DNA of 64,000 nt from a virus. A program made the translations under genes and the position numbers. The notes beneath the pieces are model-generated. The model had not been told where the DNA came from, did no database searches, and saw only the letters and a program-made list of their open reading frames with translations. Numbering within the stretch: position 1 is the stretch's first letter; each line of letters opens with the position of its first letter. The DNA lies in IMG/VR virus record IMGVR_UViG_3300023117_000010, positions 28,174 to 92,173 of that record. One strand, given 5' to 3'. Below are positions 1 to 8,024 of the stretch, piece after piece.

Positions 1-4
1 TAGT

Positions 5-268
5 ATGGCTATTGAGGCAATAGATCGTAGTAACGTCAGCCTGCTTGATGTTAGGGCATCAGAAGTCGTTGAGGATATTCGCGCTTGGTTTACACACCCA
101 GAGGACGATTCATATTCTCTTAGCGATTCTTTTTGGAATCAGGTTGAAACTTTTATTTATGATGAGCAAGATGCTGAAATGCATGAAGCGCAGGAATGGC
201 AGCATGAAATTAGCATGATGAATGCTAGCCGACAGCGCGAACTTGTAGAGGAAATGAGAGGTTGGTAG
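5..268 (+). CDS. hypothetical acidic protein
   Basis: This 87-residue protein is rich in Asp and Glu and has no cysteine, signal peptide or membrane segment; I do not recognise a family. Its stop lies one base before the next ATG, so it is part of a run of small plus-strand genes. The window begins four bases before this ATG with no in-frame stop, so a longer N-terminus cannot be excluded. Confidence 0.6.
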   Translation: MAIEAIDRSNVSLLDVRASEVVEDIRAWFTHPEDDSYSLSDSFWNQVETFIYDEQDAEMHEAQEWQHEISMMNASRQRELVEEMRGW

Positions 269-269
269 T

Positions 270-782
270 ATGTATTTCCCAAAGAAGAGGGTTTCCCTAA
301 ATATTGCAGAGACTTCCTATGTCATGAATGCAATCTATGAACTAATCCATCAGGATAATAAGAATTATCAAATTTCAAGCAATTATCATCAGAGTCTTTT
401 GGACCTATTCAATGGTTGCAAGTATCTTTGGAGCGATCATGAGTGGGAAGTCTATAAGTATGTCGTTACCTTTGAGAAGTCTCAGCGGGGGTGGGAGATA
501 GATCGGGATGCAGAGTGGGAAATCAATATCTTGGATTGCGATTCTATTATATTCACCCTACAGCATACTTTTATGCGAGCATCTAAGGACTTCATCAACG
601 GAGACAAGGATTGTAAAAGGCTGATGGAAGTAATGAGCGAAATCCTCATTCCTCGGTTCACTAATACTTTCAACGATGATGAGTGGAAGTATTATTTTTC
701 TCTAATTGAAGATAATGATTCAGACGATGAAGTTAGTCAGCCACTTGATATTCACAATCAAGATACCCAAGAGGTCAGATAA
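270..782 (+). CDS. hypothetical protein
   Basis: A 170-residue unrecognised protein with many aromatic and acidic residues and an acidic tail rich in Asp/Ser (roughly residues 145-165). The start is supported by a GAGAGG sequence eight bases upstream, inside the end of the previous gene. It shares a TAATG junction with the next tiny reading frame. No catalytic motif is visible. It lies in a run of small plus-strand genes, a typical place for early accessory functions, but no role can be assigned. Confidence 0.65.
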   Translation: MYFPKKRVSLNIAETSYVMNAIYELIHQDNKNYQISSNYHQSLLDLFNGCKYLWSDHEWEVYKYVVTFEKSQRGWEIDRDAEWEINILDCDSIIFTLQHTFMRASKDFINGDKDCKRLMEVMSEILIPRFTNTFNDDEWKYYFSLIEDNDSDDEVSQPLDIHNQDTQEVR

Positions 783-841
783 TGTTTGTTGTTTTTTGTA
801 TCCTGTTTGTTTTGGCACCACTTTTATTTCTAATAAGATAG
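782..841 (+). CDS. possible 19-residue membrane micropeptide
   Basis: The ATG overlaps the stop of the upstream gene in a TAATG junction, which would allow translational coupling. It encodes 19 residues, nearly all hydrophobic (MFVVFCILFVLAPLLFLIR), long enough for a single membrane span. It fills the otherwise empty gap before the next gene. The short length makes chance possible, so the call rests on position and composition only. Confidence 0.3.
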   Translation: MFVVFCILFVLAPLLFLIR

Positions 842-849
842 GAGAAGTT

Positions 850-1056
850 ATGAACAATCAAATCTCAATCACTCTCTATGATGGGCGCGTTGCTCATGTT
901 GAGTCAAGAGAAGATGTAAATGTTGTTATTTTTAATTATGGAAATGTAAAAAAGAATAAGTTTTCAAAGAAGAAGTTTGATATCATTTCTATTGAAAATC
1001 ATCATGTTGAAGGAAAGGGTGATGATGCAATTGTAGGAGTTAGTGATGAAATTTGA
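850..1056 (+). CDS. hypothetical protein
   Basis: A 68-residue protein of unknown function. A longer frame opens at 706 inside the preceding gene, but the ATG at 850 has a GGAGAAG ribosome site directly upstream (841-847) and is the better start. The N-terminal half looks beta-rich; the middle is Lys-rich (residues 34-42). The end overlaps the next gene's start by a few bases. Confidence 0.6.
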   Translation: MNNQISITLYDGRVAHVESREDVNVVIFNYGNVKKNKFSKKKFDIISIENHHVEGKGDDAIVGVSDEI

Positions 1057-1264
1057 TGAAGCAATCCCCTGTATGACAATGGGAAACATGGTTTCTAACG
1101 ATTCTCTTACATCTAGTGTCTCAAAATCTAATTCAAGGTGCTATACTTGTGGGTGTAAGGTAAGCATATACAACCCAAGAAAGCGTTGCTTCCCTTGTCG
1201 AAAGAAAGAAGTAGAGATTATTTCTAATTCTATTGATTCTATATTTGAAGGAGGTCAGAAATGA
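1046..1264 (+). CDS. small zinc-ribbon-like protein
   Basis: A 72-residue protein with a four-cysteine arrangement: CYTCGC in the middle and CFPC about 16 residues later, each as Cys-x-x-Cys, as in treble-clef or zinc-ribbon knuckles. The spacer is basic (NPRKR), suggesting nucleic-acid or protein contact. A GTG three bases upstream (1043) would add one residue; ATG at 1046 is preferred. It overlaps both neighbours slightly. The function is unknown; the metal site is inferred from cysteine spacing. Confidence 0.6.
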   Translation: MKFDEAIPCMTMGNMVSNDSLTSSVSKSNSRCYTCGCKVSIYNPRKRCFPCRKKEVEIISNSIDSIFEGGQK

Positions 1265-1437
1265 CAAAGACGAATTTTGCAGATCCTTATGATGATTTTG
1301 ATGATGAGTTTGTTGAGTGGGTTGCTGAACTGTTGAAAGACTTTGATGATGTTGATAGTTTTTCCGATTACGACAACTCACAGGACGATTTCTTTTGGAT
1401 CAAGGAATTGAAGGGGGTAGACTTTGATGATGAGTGA
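1261..1437 (+). CDS. small highly acidic protein
   Basis: A 58-residue frame starting at an ATG that overlaps the previous stop (ATGA), behind a GGAGGTCAG ribosome site at 1250-1258. Asp and Glu make up more than a third of the residues, with DDFDDE and DDVDSFSDYD stretches, so the protein would be strongly acidic. Small acidic phage proteins often mimic DNA or bind basic host proteins, but nothing here proves that. It overlaps the next gene's start by about ten bases. Confidence 0.55.
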   Translation: MTKTNFADPYDDFDDEFVEWVAELLKDFDDVDSFSDYDNSQDDFFWIKELKGVDFDDE

Positions 1438-2023
1438 AACTGATCTTTGGTCTGTTATTTATCCCGATGATTATGTTCCCGTTCGTGGAGACACTATTCG
1501 TTATTATGATTTGAATTGGCGTTCTGCTGTAGTCTTGAACTCACAAGATGATGAGGTAACTTTTCTTACTCCTGAAAATAAGACTAGGACATTCAACAAG
1601 AGTAATGTTAAGGTTGCTCACGATATGCGTATGCGACTTCTCGCAATGCTCAACGATGATGATGCTGCAAAGAACCGTCAGCAATTTCTTGATGAGTATA
1701 TTGCTAAGGCAGCAAAGAACGAGAAGAACGCATTGGAGGCCAAGGCAGAAGCCTCTCAGAAGCGTTCTAACGGCAAGGGTAAGGTGGCCCGCATGGAGCC
1801 TAACCGCGCACAAGAAGTCTCACAACTTGTCAAGGCCGTGACAGAACTGATTGAGAAGTCAGACAAGCCTATGTATAAGAACGATATTGTTAATTCTGTC
1901 AAGATGAACCCCACTACCTATTCTCTTGTTATGAAGAAGGTTATCGGAGGCCACAAGATCATTAAGGCTGGCAAGAAGAGGGGAACCAATTATCGCGTTG
2001 CTGGACGCACATACGGCGAGTAA
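1427..2023 (+). CDS. hypothetical protein with C-terminal winged-helix-like region
   Basis: A 198-residue protein. Residues 1-70 look like a small beta domain (predicted strands around DTIRYYDLNWRSAVVLN), residues 75-120 are a basic, Ala/Lys/Glu-rich helical linker, and residues 125-190 resemble a small winged-helix fold (helices around the MYKNDIVNSVKMNPTTYSL segment, then a basic wing). This suggests a DNA- or RNA-binding protein, by inference. ATG 1427 was chosen because a GGGGG sequence (1413-1417) lies nine bases upstream. A terminator follows. Confidence 0.65.
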   Translation: MMSETDLWSVIYPDDYVPVRGDTIRYYDLNWRSAVVLNSQDDEVTFLTPENKTRTFNKSNVKVAHDMRMRLLAMLNDDDAAKNRQQFLDEYIAKAAKNEKNALEAKAEASQKRSNGKGKVARMEPNRAQEVSQLVKAVTELIEKSDKPMYKNDIVNSVKMNPTTYSLVMKKVIGGHKIIKAGKKRGTNYRVAGRTYGE

Positions 2024-2040
2024 ATAAAAGTATAAAATGA

Positions 2041-2065
2041 GAGGGGGAGCAATCCCCCTCTTTTA
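2041..2065 (+). terminator. rho-independent terminator
   Basis: An 8-bp perfect stem GAGGGGGA/TCCCCCTC closes a GCAA tetraloop and is followed by TTTTAT. It sits 17 bases after a stop codon and ends the first plus-strand gene run. Confidence 0.85.
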
Positions 2066-2092
2066 TGTCATTTTAATTGAGAAGGACTTTAT

Positions 2093-2383
2093 ATGAATTC
2101 AAGTAAAGCAAATCACTTCTATAAAGCATGGGAAAAGTTTGTAGAACTAACAGACTCGGCTTATGCTGATTACGTTGTTGCATCTGACATTGTTAGTCTT
2201 GTAAAGAAACCATCTTTCAATGACCCGACCGTTGATAATAATATTATTGCTGTCCAATATCAGATATACAGCAAACTAAATCAGCGTCTACGTTTTTACA
2301 AAACACGATATAAAACACTAGAGAATACTAGAGATAATGCATTTAAGATATGGATAGAACTCAAAAAGGAGGAAAAGAAATGA
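2093..2383 (+). CDS. hypothetical protein, helical
   Basis: A 96-residue protein, mostly predicted helical and basic toward the C-terminus (ending in a Lys/Glu-rich tail). An AAGGA ribosome site lies just upstream of the ATG. It overlaps the next gene in an ATGA junction. No family recognised. Confidence 0.6.
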   Translation: MNSSKANHFYKAWEKFVELTDSAYADYVVASDIVSLVKKPSFNDPTVDNNIIAVQYQIYSKLNQRLRFYKTRYKTLENTRDNAFKIWIELKKEEKK

Positions 2384-2628
2384 GTGAGTCAATTAGAAAC
2401 ATTAATGCTGGAGATACAATTATCTATAAGGGTTTTAGTGAAGAGATAAAGTATTTTGTGACAAATAAAAAGACCACAGAATCTTTTAACCCAAAAAATC
2501 GGGAAGTTAAAATAAGTGGAACTCTTGCTTGCAAGTCTTTAAAAGAAGATTCAATTGATAGATATAATAACTTTTATTGCGTGGCAGATGGTATGATTCC
2601 CAACGTGCAAGTAATTAGACGAGCATAA
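2380..2628 (+). CDS. hypothetical protein
   Basis: An 82-residue protein of unknown function, probably beta-rich. The frame is open from 2350, but the ATG at 2380 has an AAGGAGG ribosome site (2366-2372) and is the likely start. Its stop codon abuts the stop of the convergent minus-strand gene with no gap, so no terminator separates the two transcription directions here. Confidence 0.65.
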   Translation: MSESIRNINAGDTIIYKGFSEEIKYFVTNKKTTESFNPKNREVKISGTLACKSLKEDSIDRYNNFYCVADGMIPNVQVIRRA

Positions 2629-3084
2629 TTAACTTAATAATTCATCAGGAGAATCAGGAATAGAGTCTACGAATTCTTGTATAAAACTTTCTTCCTGTTC
2701 ATGTAGTCTTTGTTTGACATTTGTTCTGAACTCTTTAACGAACTGATCGAATTCATCAAAGTTTTCTTTTAGATGATTTATAGATTCAATAATCATTACT
2801 ATTGAGTCTCCAAAGATAGAAACAAGGCGCATCATTTCGCTGCCCGGCTTTGTCTTGGCTATTTCAGACATTTCTTCAGCATCAACTTGCATAATAAATG
2901 AGTCTATCTCTTCTCCAACGCTCATGCAGAGGCGATAGATGCCTTCAGCAACAACAGCACTTGTCTTTTCCATAGACATAGTTTTCGCTTCATCTGAATT
3001 AGCCTTGACAAACATCATAAACTGTTCTTGATTTAGTGGGCCAATTTGTGGTTCACTATCTTCGTTTTGAAAATCATCATTCAT
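2629..3084 (-). CDS. hypothetical acidic helical protein
   Basis: A 151-residue acidic protein with predicted long helices and few aromatic residues; unrecognised. A GTG at 3099 would add five residues, but ATG 3084 has a GAGGAA ribosome site at good spacing. It is the last gene of the long minus-strand block and abuts the convergent plus-strand gene. Confidence 0.65.
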   Translation of the reverse strand: MNDDFQNEDSEPQIGPLNQEQFMMFVKANSDEAKTMSMEKTSAVVAEGIYRLCMSVGEEIDSFIMQVDAEEMSEIAKTKPGSEMMRLVSIFGDSIVMIIESINHLKENFDEFDQFVKEFRTNVKQRLHEQEESFIQEFVDSIPDSPDELLS

Positions 3085-3355
3085 AATTCTGTTCCTCACT
3101 TATTTCTAAATTAACCATTAGACTTTCTATTTGTTGATTTATTATCCCAACATTGTCAAGTATAACTTCTTTTATTCTTTCTGTTTCTGCTGTTGCAAGC
3201 CTTCTCATGGCTTCATCCCTTTGGATAAATAGATTGATTAGTTGAGAATATATGAACAACTTGTTCTCAATAATTTCTTTTTTTTCTGAAACTTCTATCA
3301 ATCTATTCCAAAGATGTTCAGCAGTATAGAACCGCCAAGGATTATCTTCTGACAT
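3077..3355 (-). CDS. hypothetical protein
   Basis: A 92-residue, largely helical protein rich in Glu, Ile and Leu, with heptad-like spacing around residues 20-80 that could form a coiled coil. It overlaps the downstream gene by eight bases and abuts the upstream one, as is usual in this packed block. No known family. Confidence 0.6.
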   Translation of the reverse strand: MSEDNPWRFYTAEHLWNRLIEVSEKKEIIENKLFIYSQLINLFIQRDEAMRRLATAETERIKEVILDNVGIINQQIESLMVNLEISEEQNYE

Positions 3356-3619
3356 TTACTTTAAGAATTCGTTATTCTCATTCCAATGTTGTTTTTCTTG
3401 ATCAGAACGAGAAGCAAGTTTATATAAATCACCATCTGACTTTTCGGAAGCCCAAATAGAAAGACCCTTCTTCTTTGTCTTGGCGATTACATGAAGTTTA
3501 TCTCCCTTGATATGACACTTACCGGGGATATGCCTTTCGTCTGCCTGCCAAGCACTTCTGTTCATCCATCCCTTTAACTCTTCTTCTGGGTTCCTACCTT
3601 CTCCCATAGGTTCCATCAT
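3356..3619 (-). CDS. hypothetical basic protein
   Basis: An 87-residue basic protein. The frame stays open upstream to 3934, but that part runs antiphase through the whole end of thyX; the ATG at 3619, one base after the thyX stop, is the plausible start. The sequence is Lys-rich in the middle (KTKKKG) with Trp-containing segments. No family recognised. Confidence 0.6.
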   Translation of the reverse strand: MMEPMGEGRNPEEELKGWMNRSAWQADERHIPGKCHIKGDKLHVIAKTKKKGLSIWASEKSDGDLYKLASRSDQEKQHWNENNEFLK

Positions 3620-3620
3620 A

Positions 3621-4475
3621 TTACCCACGTTCTTCCTCCTTAAATATGTGAGGCGCAATTCTTGCGAGGCGCGATTGTACAATTCTTGCGACTTCTTGGA
3701 AGGTTGCGTCTGCTTCCGGTGTATTTCTTTTTTGTAGATACTCGTACCATGATCGGAAGTTTCCTGTGACCACGATTTTAGTTTCTGTACATTCTGGTAA
3801 TATTGCTCTGGCTGCTTCTCTACTCTTCTTTTTGAGAGAAAAAGACTCCGTACCAATAAGGTTATAAAGATCATTAAGTTTACCAAAATACTTCTTGCCC
3901 AAACTTTCCCCATATTCATGAAACTCCTGTTCAATATCTTTTTCTTCCCACAAAGCAGGAGGGATAACTAACTCAACCTTGTCTGGAACATAAAACCTTT
4001 GAGACAACTGAGAATAATTGAAATGACGATGCCTTACTTGTTCATGGCTCCAAAATCTAGGAACACGATCAAAATATAATGTAACACTTGAATGCTCTAG
4101 AATAGAGTAATGACCAACTTCCATAATATGCTCTAGATATTCAGAAGCACTTTTGCGTCCTGCCTTGTCCCCAAAGGATTGATAACAAACCCTTCCGGCA
4201 AATACAGGAACCTGCTCTTCTAGAGTGGCATCATATTCAATGCTATGATCAAACTCTGCCGACAACTGTTTAAAAGATGAAGGGATTTCATTTAGATCCC
4301 AATAAGGTCTTGAAGTTTGAATAGGAACAATTCTAGGATGCCCCATAAAGATTCTAGAATATTTTCCTTCAATAACAGTTCTATATGTTATAGGACTTGT
4401 ATCTGAATAAATATCTGATTCAATATGTTTAGAATAATTCAGTTTTTTATTATTAATGAACTTATCCCAAATCAA
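3621..4475 (-). CDS. thyX: flavin-dependent thymidylate synthase ThyX
   Basis: Converts dUMP to dTMP using FAD and methylenetetrahydrofolate. The family signature RHRX7S is present: RHR at residues 148-150, then seven residues and Ser158, followed by QR. The upstream EHSSVTLYF and YSILEH segments also match the family. At 284 residues it is somewhat longer than many ThyX proteins, with about 85 extra N-terminal residues. The start is a TTG overlapping the previous stop (TTGA), chosen because an AGGAGG site lies five to six bases upstream. With dUTPase, deaminase, dNMP kinase and RNR elsewhere in the window it forms the phage dNTP supply. Confidence 0.95.
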   Translation of the reverse strand: MIWDKFINNKKLNYSKHIESDIYSDTSPITYRTVIEGKYSRIFMGHPRIVPIQTSRPYWDLNEIPSSFKQLSAEFDHSIEYDATLEEQVPVFAGRVCYQSFGDKAGRKSASEYLEHIMEVGHYSILEHSSVTLYFDRVPRFWSHEQVRHRHFNYSQLSQRFYVPDKVELVIPPALWEEKDIEQEFHEYGESLGKKYFGKLNDLYNLIGTESFSLKKKSREAARAILPECTETKIVVTGNFRSWYEYLQKRNTPEADATFQEVARIVQSRLARIAPHIFKEEERG

Positions 4476-4744
4476 AATGGCCTCCTATCGCCACATTTAG
4501 AACAACGAGTTAAATAATGTCTGTGTGGTCCAGCACAGTCCTCTCTGTTACAAAACCATTCTTCTTTAGGTAGAGCATCTTTACCAAAATTACGGGGAGC
4601 AACATTAGAAAAGAATTTACCTTCCATAATCTTGCGAGAATGCATATCTGTTCCAAGATATTTCAAAGGACCATTAGTAGTTCCTTCTGGAATACCATCC
4701 CTAACAGGATCTATGTCTCTTACTCTAATCTCTTTATCACTCAT
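4472..4744 (-). CDS. small zinc-finger protein
   Basis: A 90-residue protein whose last 30 residues contain Cys and His in metal-binding spacing: CNREDC, then HRH, then CSKC just before the C-terminus. This looks like a compact zinc finger or ribbon. The first 60 residues are not recognised. It is immediately upstream of thyX and overlaps its TTG start, suggesting coupled translation. Function unknown. Confidence 0.6.
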   Translation of the reverse strand: MSDKEIRVRDIDPVRDGIPEGTTNGPLKYLGTDMHSRKIMEGKFFSNVAPRNFGKDALPKEEWFCNREDCAGPHRHYLTRCSKCGDRRPF

Positions 4745-4753
4745 CTTAATTCC

Positions 4754-5014
4754 TTATGGTGAAATAATTTTAGGGTCTGCGCCTACTCCTTGCATCAATG
4801 AAGCAATTTGACTTAACACAAATGAAAGATTTGCAACACTTGAAAATCTTCCAGCAAGGTTTATTGCTTCATCAACAGTAAGAAATACTTCGCTCTTATT
4901 ATTATTTATATCTGTAACCATAAGCCTTACACCTAATCCGTACAGAGGATGTTCTGTAATGCCTACGGAAACGTTTTTACCGCCTAACTCTTCCTTGTTC
5001 TCTTCTTCTGACAT
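4754..5014 (-). CDS. hypothetical protein
   Basis: An 86-residue protein with an acidic N-terminus, a predicted beta region (GLGVRLMVTDIN) and a hydrophobic helical C-terminal half, too short and mixed to be called a membrane span. It lies between two small genes with normal spacing. No family recognised. Confidence 0.55.
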   Translation of the reverse strand: MSEEENKEELGGKNVSVGITEHPLYGLGVRLMVTDINNNKSEVFLTVDEAINLAGRFSSVANLSFVLSQIASLMQGVGADPKIISP

Positions 5015-5026
5015 ATTTACCTTTCT

Positions 5027-5251
5027 TTATATCTGCCAAGGCTTGCTTGAAAACAATTCCAACTGATTGTCAAAAACAACATCTGGATAAACAGCCTCTT
5101 CTTTTATTGTATCAAATTTTTCACCATCTGACCTTGCTCTTACACCATATTCATCTATAATAACTTCAATACGGTCTGTGGCATCTACAGTCAAGTGATG
5201 AGGTAGTTCATCATCTAATTGATTATCAACAACAATATTTATTCTACGCAT
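5027..5251 (-). CDS. hypothetical protein
   Basis: A 74-residue protein beginning MRRINIVVD, probably beta-rich. ATG 5251 has GGAG six bases upstream, inside the end of the preceding gene; an in-frame ATG at 5266 would add five residues but is too close to its own GGAG. Function unknown. Confidence 0.55.
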   Translation of the reverse strand: MRRINIVVDNQLDDELPHHLTVDATDRIEVIIDEYGVRARSDGEKFDTIKEEAVYPDVVFDNQLELFSSKPWQI

Positions 5252-5630
5252 AATCCTCTCCAACATTTCTCCAAAATTGGAATACCGAACTTAAAAGGCC
5301 AGCGCGAATAGCAGCGGCAACTGCTTCGGCTGGCACACCAATTGACATATATTCTTCAATTTCATTTATACTAATTTGTTCTACTGATTCTTTATCTTTT
5401 ATTCTTGTCAAGAGTTGAACAAAGATAATATCTTCTTGTTCTTCTGTCCTATGAAAAACAACACCCTGAGTACCTAGTGCAGAAGCAAAATCTACAAACC
5501 ATTTTTCTTCAGGATTGTTTTCATAAATCTCTTTTTGTCTTTCTAGTTGTAATTCATTAAATTGACTTCTAAACTCATGAACCATTTCTGGATCAAACAT
5601 TTTATCGAATTCATTTCCATCTATAGACAT
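5244..5630 (-). CDS. hypothetical protein
   Basis: A 128-residue acidic protein, predicted mostly helical, with a hydrophobic Ala-rich stretch near residues 98-118. No cysteine cluster or nucleotide-binding motif is visible. It overlaps the next gene by eight bases. Unrecognised. Confidence 0.6.
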   Translation of the reverse strand: MSIDGNEFDKMFDPEMVHEFRSQFNELQLERQKEIYENNPEEKWFVDFASALGTQGVVFHRTEEQEDIIFVQLLTRIKDKESVEQISINEIEEYMSIGVPAEAVAAAIRAGLLSSVFQFWRNVGEDYA

Positions 5631-5656
5631 TGTAAGTACCTAGATAAATAATTGAA

Positions 5657-6223
5657 TCAATCCATAATATCCTCAACTATTTTAATTGCCCTTTCTTTTA
5701 ACTGCTCCAAAGAACCATCGTTTACCAATTCATAATCAACAAAGTAGTTATTTAAACTGTTCTCTGAAACATGATTGTCAATATTTTGTAGATCAGGTCT
5801 TTTTAAACTAACTATCTTCCCACCTAGTTCTCTAATTCTTAACGCTTCATTAGAAAAACGAACATCAGTAATGATCCACAATTTATTATTATGAGATTTT
5901 ATTCCTCTTTTATTAGGGCGAGGCAAAACTTTATCTACCCAAAAATCTTCACCAAAGATTTCTCTATGTGCTTCGGTTCCATATCTTTGAGCAAAACTTC
6001 TCCAAGTATATGAATGTTCGTAGTTTTCACTTTCAACTTTAAACATTGCGCCTTCTCTTTTTAGAATATCAATTTCTCTAACTGAAATTCCAAACAGAGC
6101 CGCTAGACTTTCTTTAATCTTATCTGCAAAAGCAAATCTAATTGCATCAGGATACTCTGACTGTATTAAATTATACACAGTATCTTTTCCTGCTCTTTGC
6201 ACCCCATGCAATCCGATTATCAT
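5657..6223 (-). CDS. deoxynucleoside monophosphate kinase
   Basis: Phosphorylates dNMPs to dNDPs with ATP. Residues 7-15 (GVQRAGKDT) form the P-loop in the G-x4-GKD-T version typical of phage dNMP kinases such as T4 gp1. Further on are FADKIK and the DVRFSNEA segment, which match the same family. Length 188 residues. Its ATG overlaps the previous stop (ATGA). It belongs with ThyX just downstream and with the plus-strand RNR, dUTPase and deaminase as the nucleotide supply pathway. Confidence 0.85.
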   Translation of the reverse strand: MIIGLHGVQRAGKDTVYNLIQSEYPDAIRFAFADKIKESLAALFGISVREIDILKREGAMFKVESENYEHSYTWRSFAQRYGTEAHREIFGEDFWVDKVLPRPNKRGIKSHNNKLWIITDVRFSNEALRIRELGGKIVSLKRPDLQNIDNHVSENSLNNYFVDYELVNDGSLEQLKERAIKIVEDIMD

Positions 6224-6492
6224 TCTTCGCTCTCACCCGCAGTCATGTTCTCATAAAAGTCATCAATTTCATTCTGAATAGATTGTTCAGCATGAACCCT
6301 AAGTTCTTCTTCAATCTCTGCACGACGAACACGAACATACTCATCATAAGTTACTTGATCCTCTGGATCATCAGGTCTAGGAGCCAAAGGCTCTTCGTGC
6401 CCAAATGTCCTTGAAAAAACAACATTCTCATACTGATTACGAGGATTTGTAACCTTTGAAGTTAACCCAACACTAACTTTAATAACTGTCAT
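6220..6492 (-). CDS. hypothetical acidic protein
   Basis: A 90-residue protein with an N-terminal strand-like segment, a Pro-rich middle (PRPDDPED) and a charged helical C-terminus ending in GESEE. No family recognised. Its end overlaps the dNMP kinase start, so the two are probably co-translated. Confidence 0.55.
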   Translation of the reverse strand: MTVIKVSVGLTSKVTNPRNQYENVVFSRTFGHEEPLAPRPDDPEDQVTYDEYVRVRRAEIEEELRVHAEQSIQNEIDDFYENMTAGESEE

Positions 6493-6498
6493 TTTTAC

Positions 6499-6708
6499 TT
6501 ATCCTTTGTTTACAGCAATAGCAAGACTATTAAAATTATCTGACTTAATTGAATCTTCTGCGTGGGAAACAATCTTTTTTACAATATCATCTGAAATTGG
6601 ATTCCCTTGCATATCGTAAACTGTAATACAGACAGAACGAGGGTACTGTTTGTATGCTGTCCAACCTTCGTTCTTACGACGCTTACGATTATTGTTATTA
6701 TTACTCAC
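6499..6708 (-). CDS. hypothetical protein with Asn-rich N-terminus
   Basis: A 69-residue protein starting with a run of five Asn and a basic RKRRK patch, followed by a small alpha/beta-like domain. The basic N-terminus could contact nucleic acid. Unrecognised. It sits just downstream of the metallophosphoesterase gene. Confidence 0.55.
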   Translation of the reverse strand: MSNNNNNRKRRKNEGWTAYKQYPRSVCITVYDMQGNPISDDIVKKIVSHAEDSIKSDNFNSLAIAVNKG

Positions 6709-6716
6709 TATAACTC

Positions 6717-8015
6717 CTAACTAATTGAACCGAGATTAATACGTTCGAAAGATGTAATACCATGACGCCGATTAATAGTAATAAGCGCCTGTTGTGCCTC
6801 ATCGCCAGCATGCATTGTATCGAATGCATACTCATCTGGCCCCTTAATAGAACCATTGACAATAAGATCACACCCACGACCGGGCCACCAAAGCAATTGG
6901 TGGAAATGCCCCATCATGAGCATATCTACGGGAGGCATTCCAAGACTCTTAAGACCTTCTTGGAATGCCGCCCGCTTTCTCGCAAGACCGTAAAACGGAA
7001 TGCCTGCGAAACTTGTAGACTTATATCCATCGCCATGAGTGAACCCAACCTTGTGTCCCTCAATGTCGTGAACATAAATCAAATCCTTTGGTACGATAAC
7101 TTTTACATTATCAATATCACGGACAATGGCCTTAACCATTTCACCCATGATATATTCTAGGTTATCATACTTTCGCTTATGGCGTGGCTTCTTTGTTAAG
7201 CGTGGGTGATTACCGGGCATAACAATAACCTCAACCTCTGGAAAGTTCTCAGAAAGCGAACCAATAACATCAACCATCAGATGCGCCATGCGAACTAGTT
7301 GATCTGAAACAGGAGACTCATTTGATTCAGCCAACTCTTCATGAATATTACCACTAATCATATCGCCAAGAAACACAGCGACAATCTTATTGATTGGATG
7401 ATCTTGACTGTTAAGTTGACGAAAACGTATAATTTTCTGAGTAAGAAACTCTATACGACGCTCACAAACATCCATGTTATATCTAATGTCATACATATCT
7501 ACAGTCTCTCCGTAATGAGCATCGGAGATAAGCGCAACCATCGTGTGTGGGTCATCACCTTCTGTTGGAGAAGGACCGGCTCTAAAGATTGGTTCATAAG
7601 GATTAGTTTCCATAGCACCGATTATCTTTTGAGCGACACGATCATCTGCATCTAAGACTGATTCATAATCTTTAATAAGTTTAACAGAACGCTTTATGTC
7701 AGTTGACTGTCTAAGCAGTTCACGGTTTGCTTCAACTAACTCACGACGCAAACGATCTTGTTCTGTATCTTCATTATTAAGACGCCTATTAGCAGAAGCA
7801 ATAGGAGACTTATTTACATCAAATGTATAAATCTCACTATCCCAACGATCAATAGCCCTGCGAACAGAACGCTCTGACGTTGAAATGCCATAACGATCAA
7901 CAAGAAGCCGCGCAATAGCAGTCATTCCCATTCCGGCTAGGTGAGCATCTATGATGATATCTTTGAAATCATCAAGAGGCGAACCTGACACACCTGAAGG
8001 TTCATTAGTACCCAT
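6717..8015 (-). CDS. metallophosphoesterase with N-terminal helix-turn-helix
   Basis: A 432-residue calcineurin-like phosphoesterase. The metal motifs are in order: SDAHYG (Asp165, His167), GDM (Asp218), GNH (Asn269, His270), then THGD and GHFH. These are typical of the Mre11/SbcD and DNA-repair exonuclease branch. Residues about 20-60 look like a helix-turn-helix (TAIARLLVDRYGISTSERSV), and residues 85-120 a charged helix. So it may be a DNA-directed nuclease or phosphatase. It lies directly downstream of the portal gene in the virion block, an uncommon place for a repair enzyme. Family certain; substrate unknown. Confidence 0.85.
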   Translation of the reverse strand: MGTNEPSGVSGSPLDDFKDIIIDAHLAGMGMTAIARLLVDRYGISTSERSVRRAIDRWDSEIYTFDVNKSPIASANRRLNNEDTEQDRLRRELVEANRELLRQSTDIKRSVKLIKDYESVLDADDRVAQKIIGAMETNPYEPIFRAGPSPTEGDDPHTMVALISDAHYGETVDMYDIRYNMDVCERRIEFLTQKIIRFRQLNSQDHPINKIVAVFLGDMISGNIHEELAESNESPVSDQLVRMAHLMVDVIGSLSENFPEVEVIVMPGNHPRLTKKPRHKRKYDNLEYIMGEMVKAIVRDIDNVKVIVPKDLIYVHDIEGHKVGFTHGDGYKSTSFAGIPFYGLARKRAAFQEGLKSLGMPPVDMLMMGHFHQLLWWPGRGCDLIVNGSIKGPDEYAFDTMHAGDEAQQALITINRRHGITSFERINLGSIS

Positions 8016-8024
8016 TAAAACTCC

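Noticed and set aside
706-849. Longer start for the 850-1056 gene
   Set aside because: It lies inside the preceding gene, and ATG 850 has a ribosome site directly upstream.
3620-3934. N-terminal extension of the 3356-3619 gene
   Set aside because: Antiphase overlap with the conserved C-terminal third of thyX; the ATG just after the thyX stop is better.
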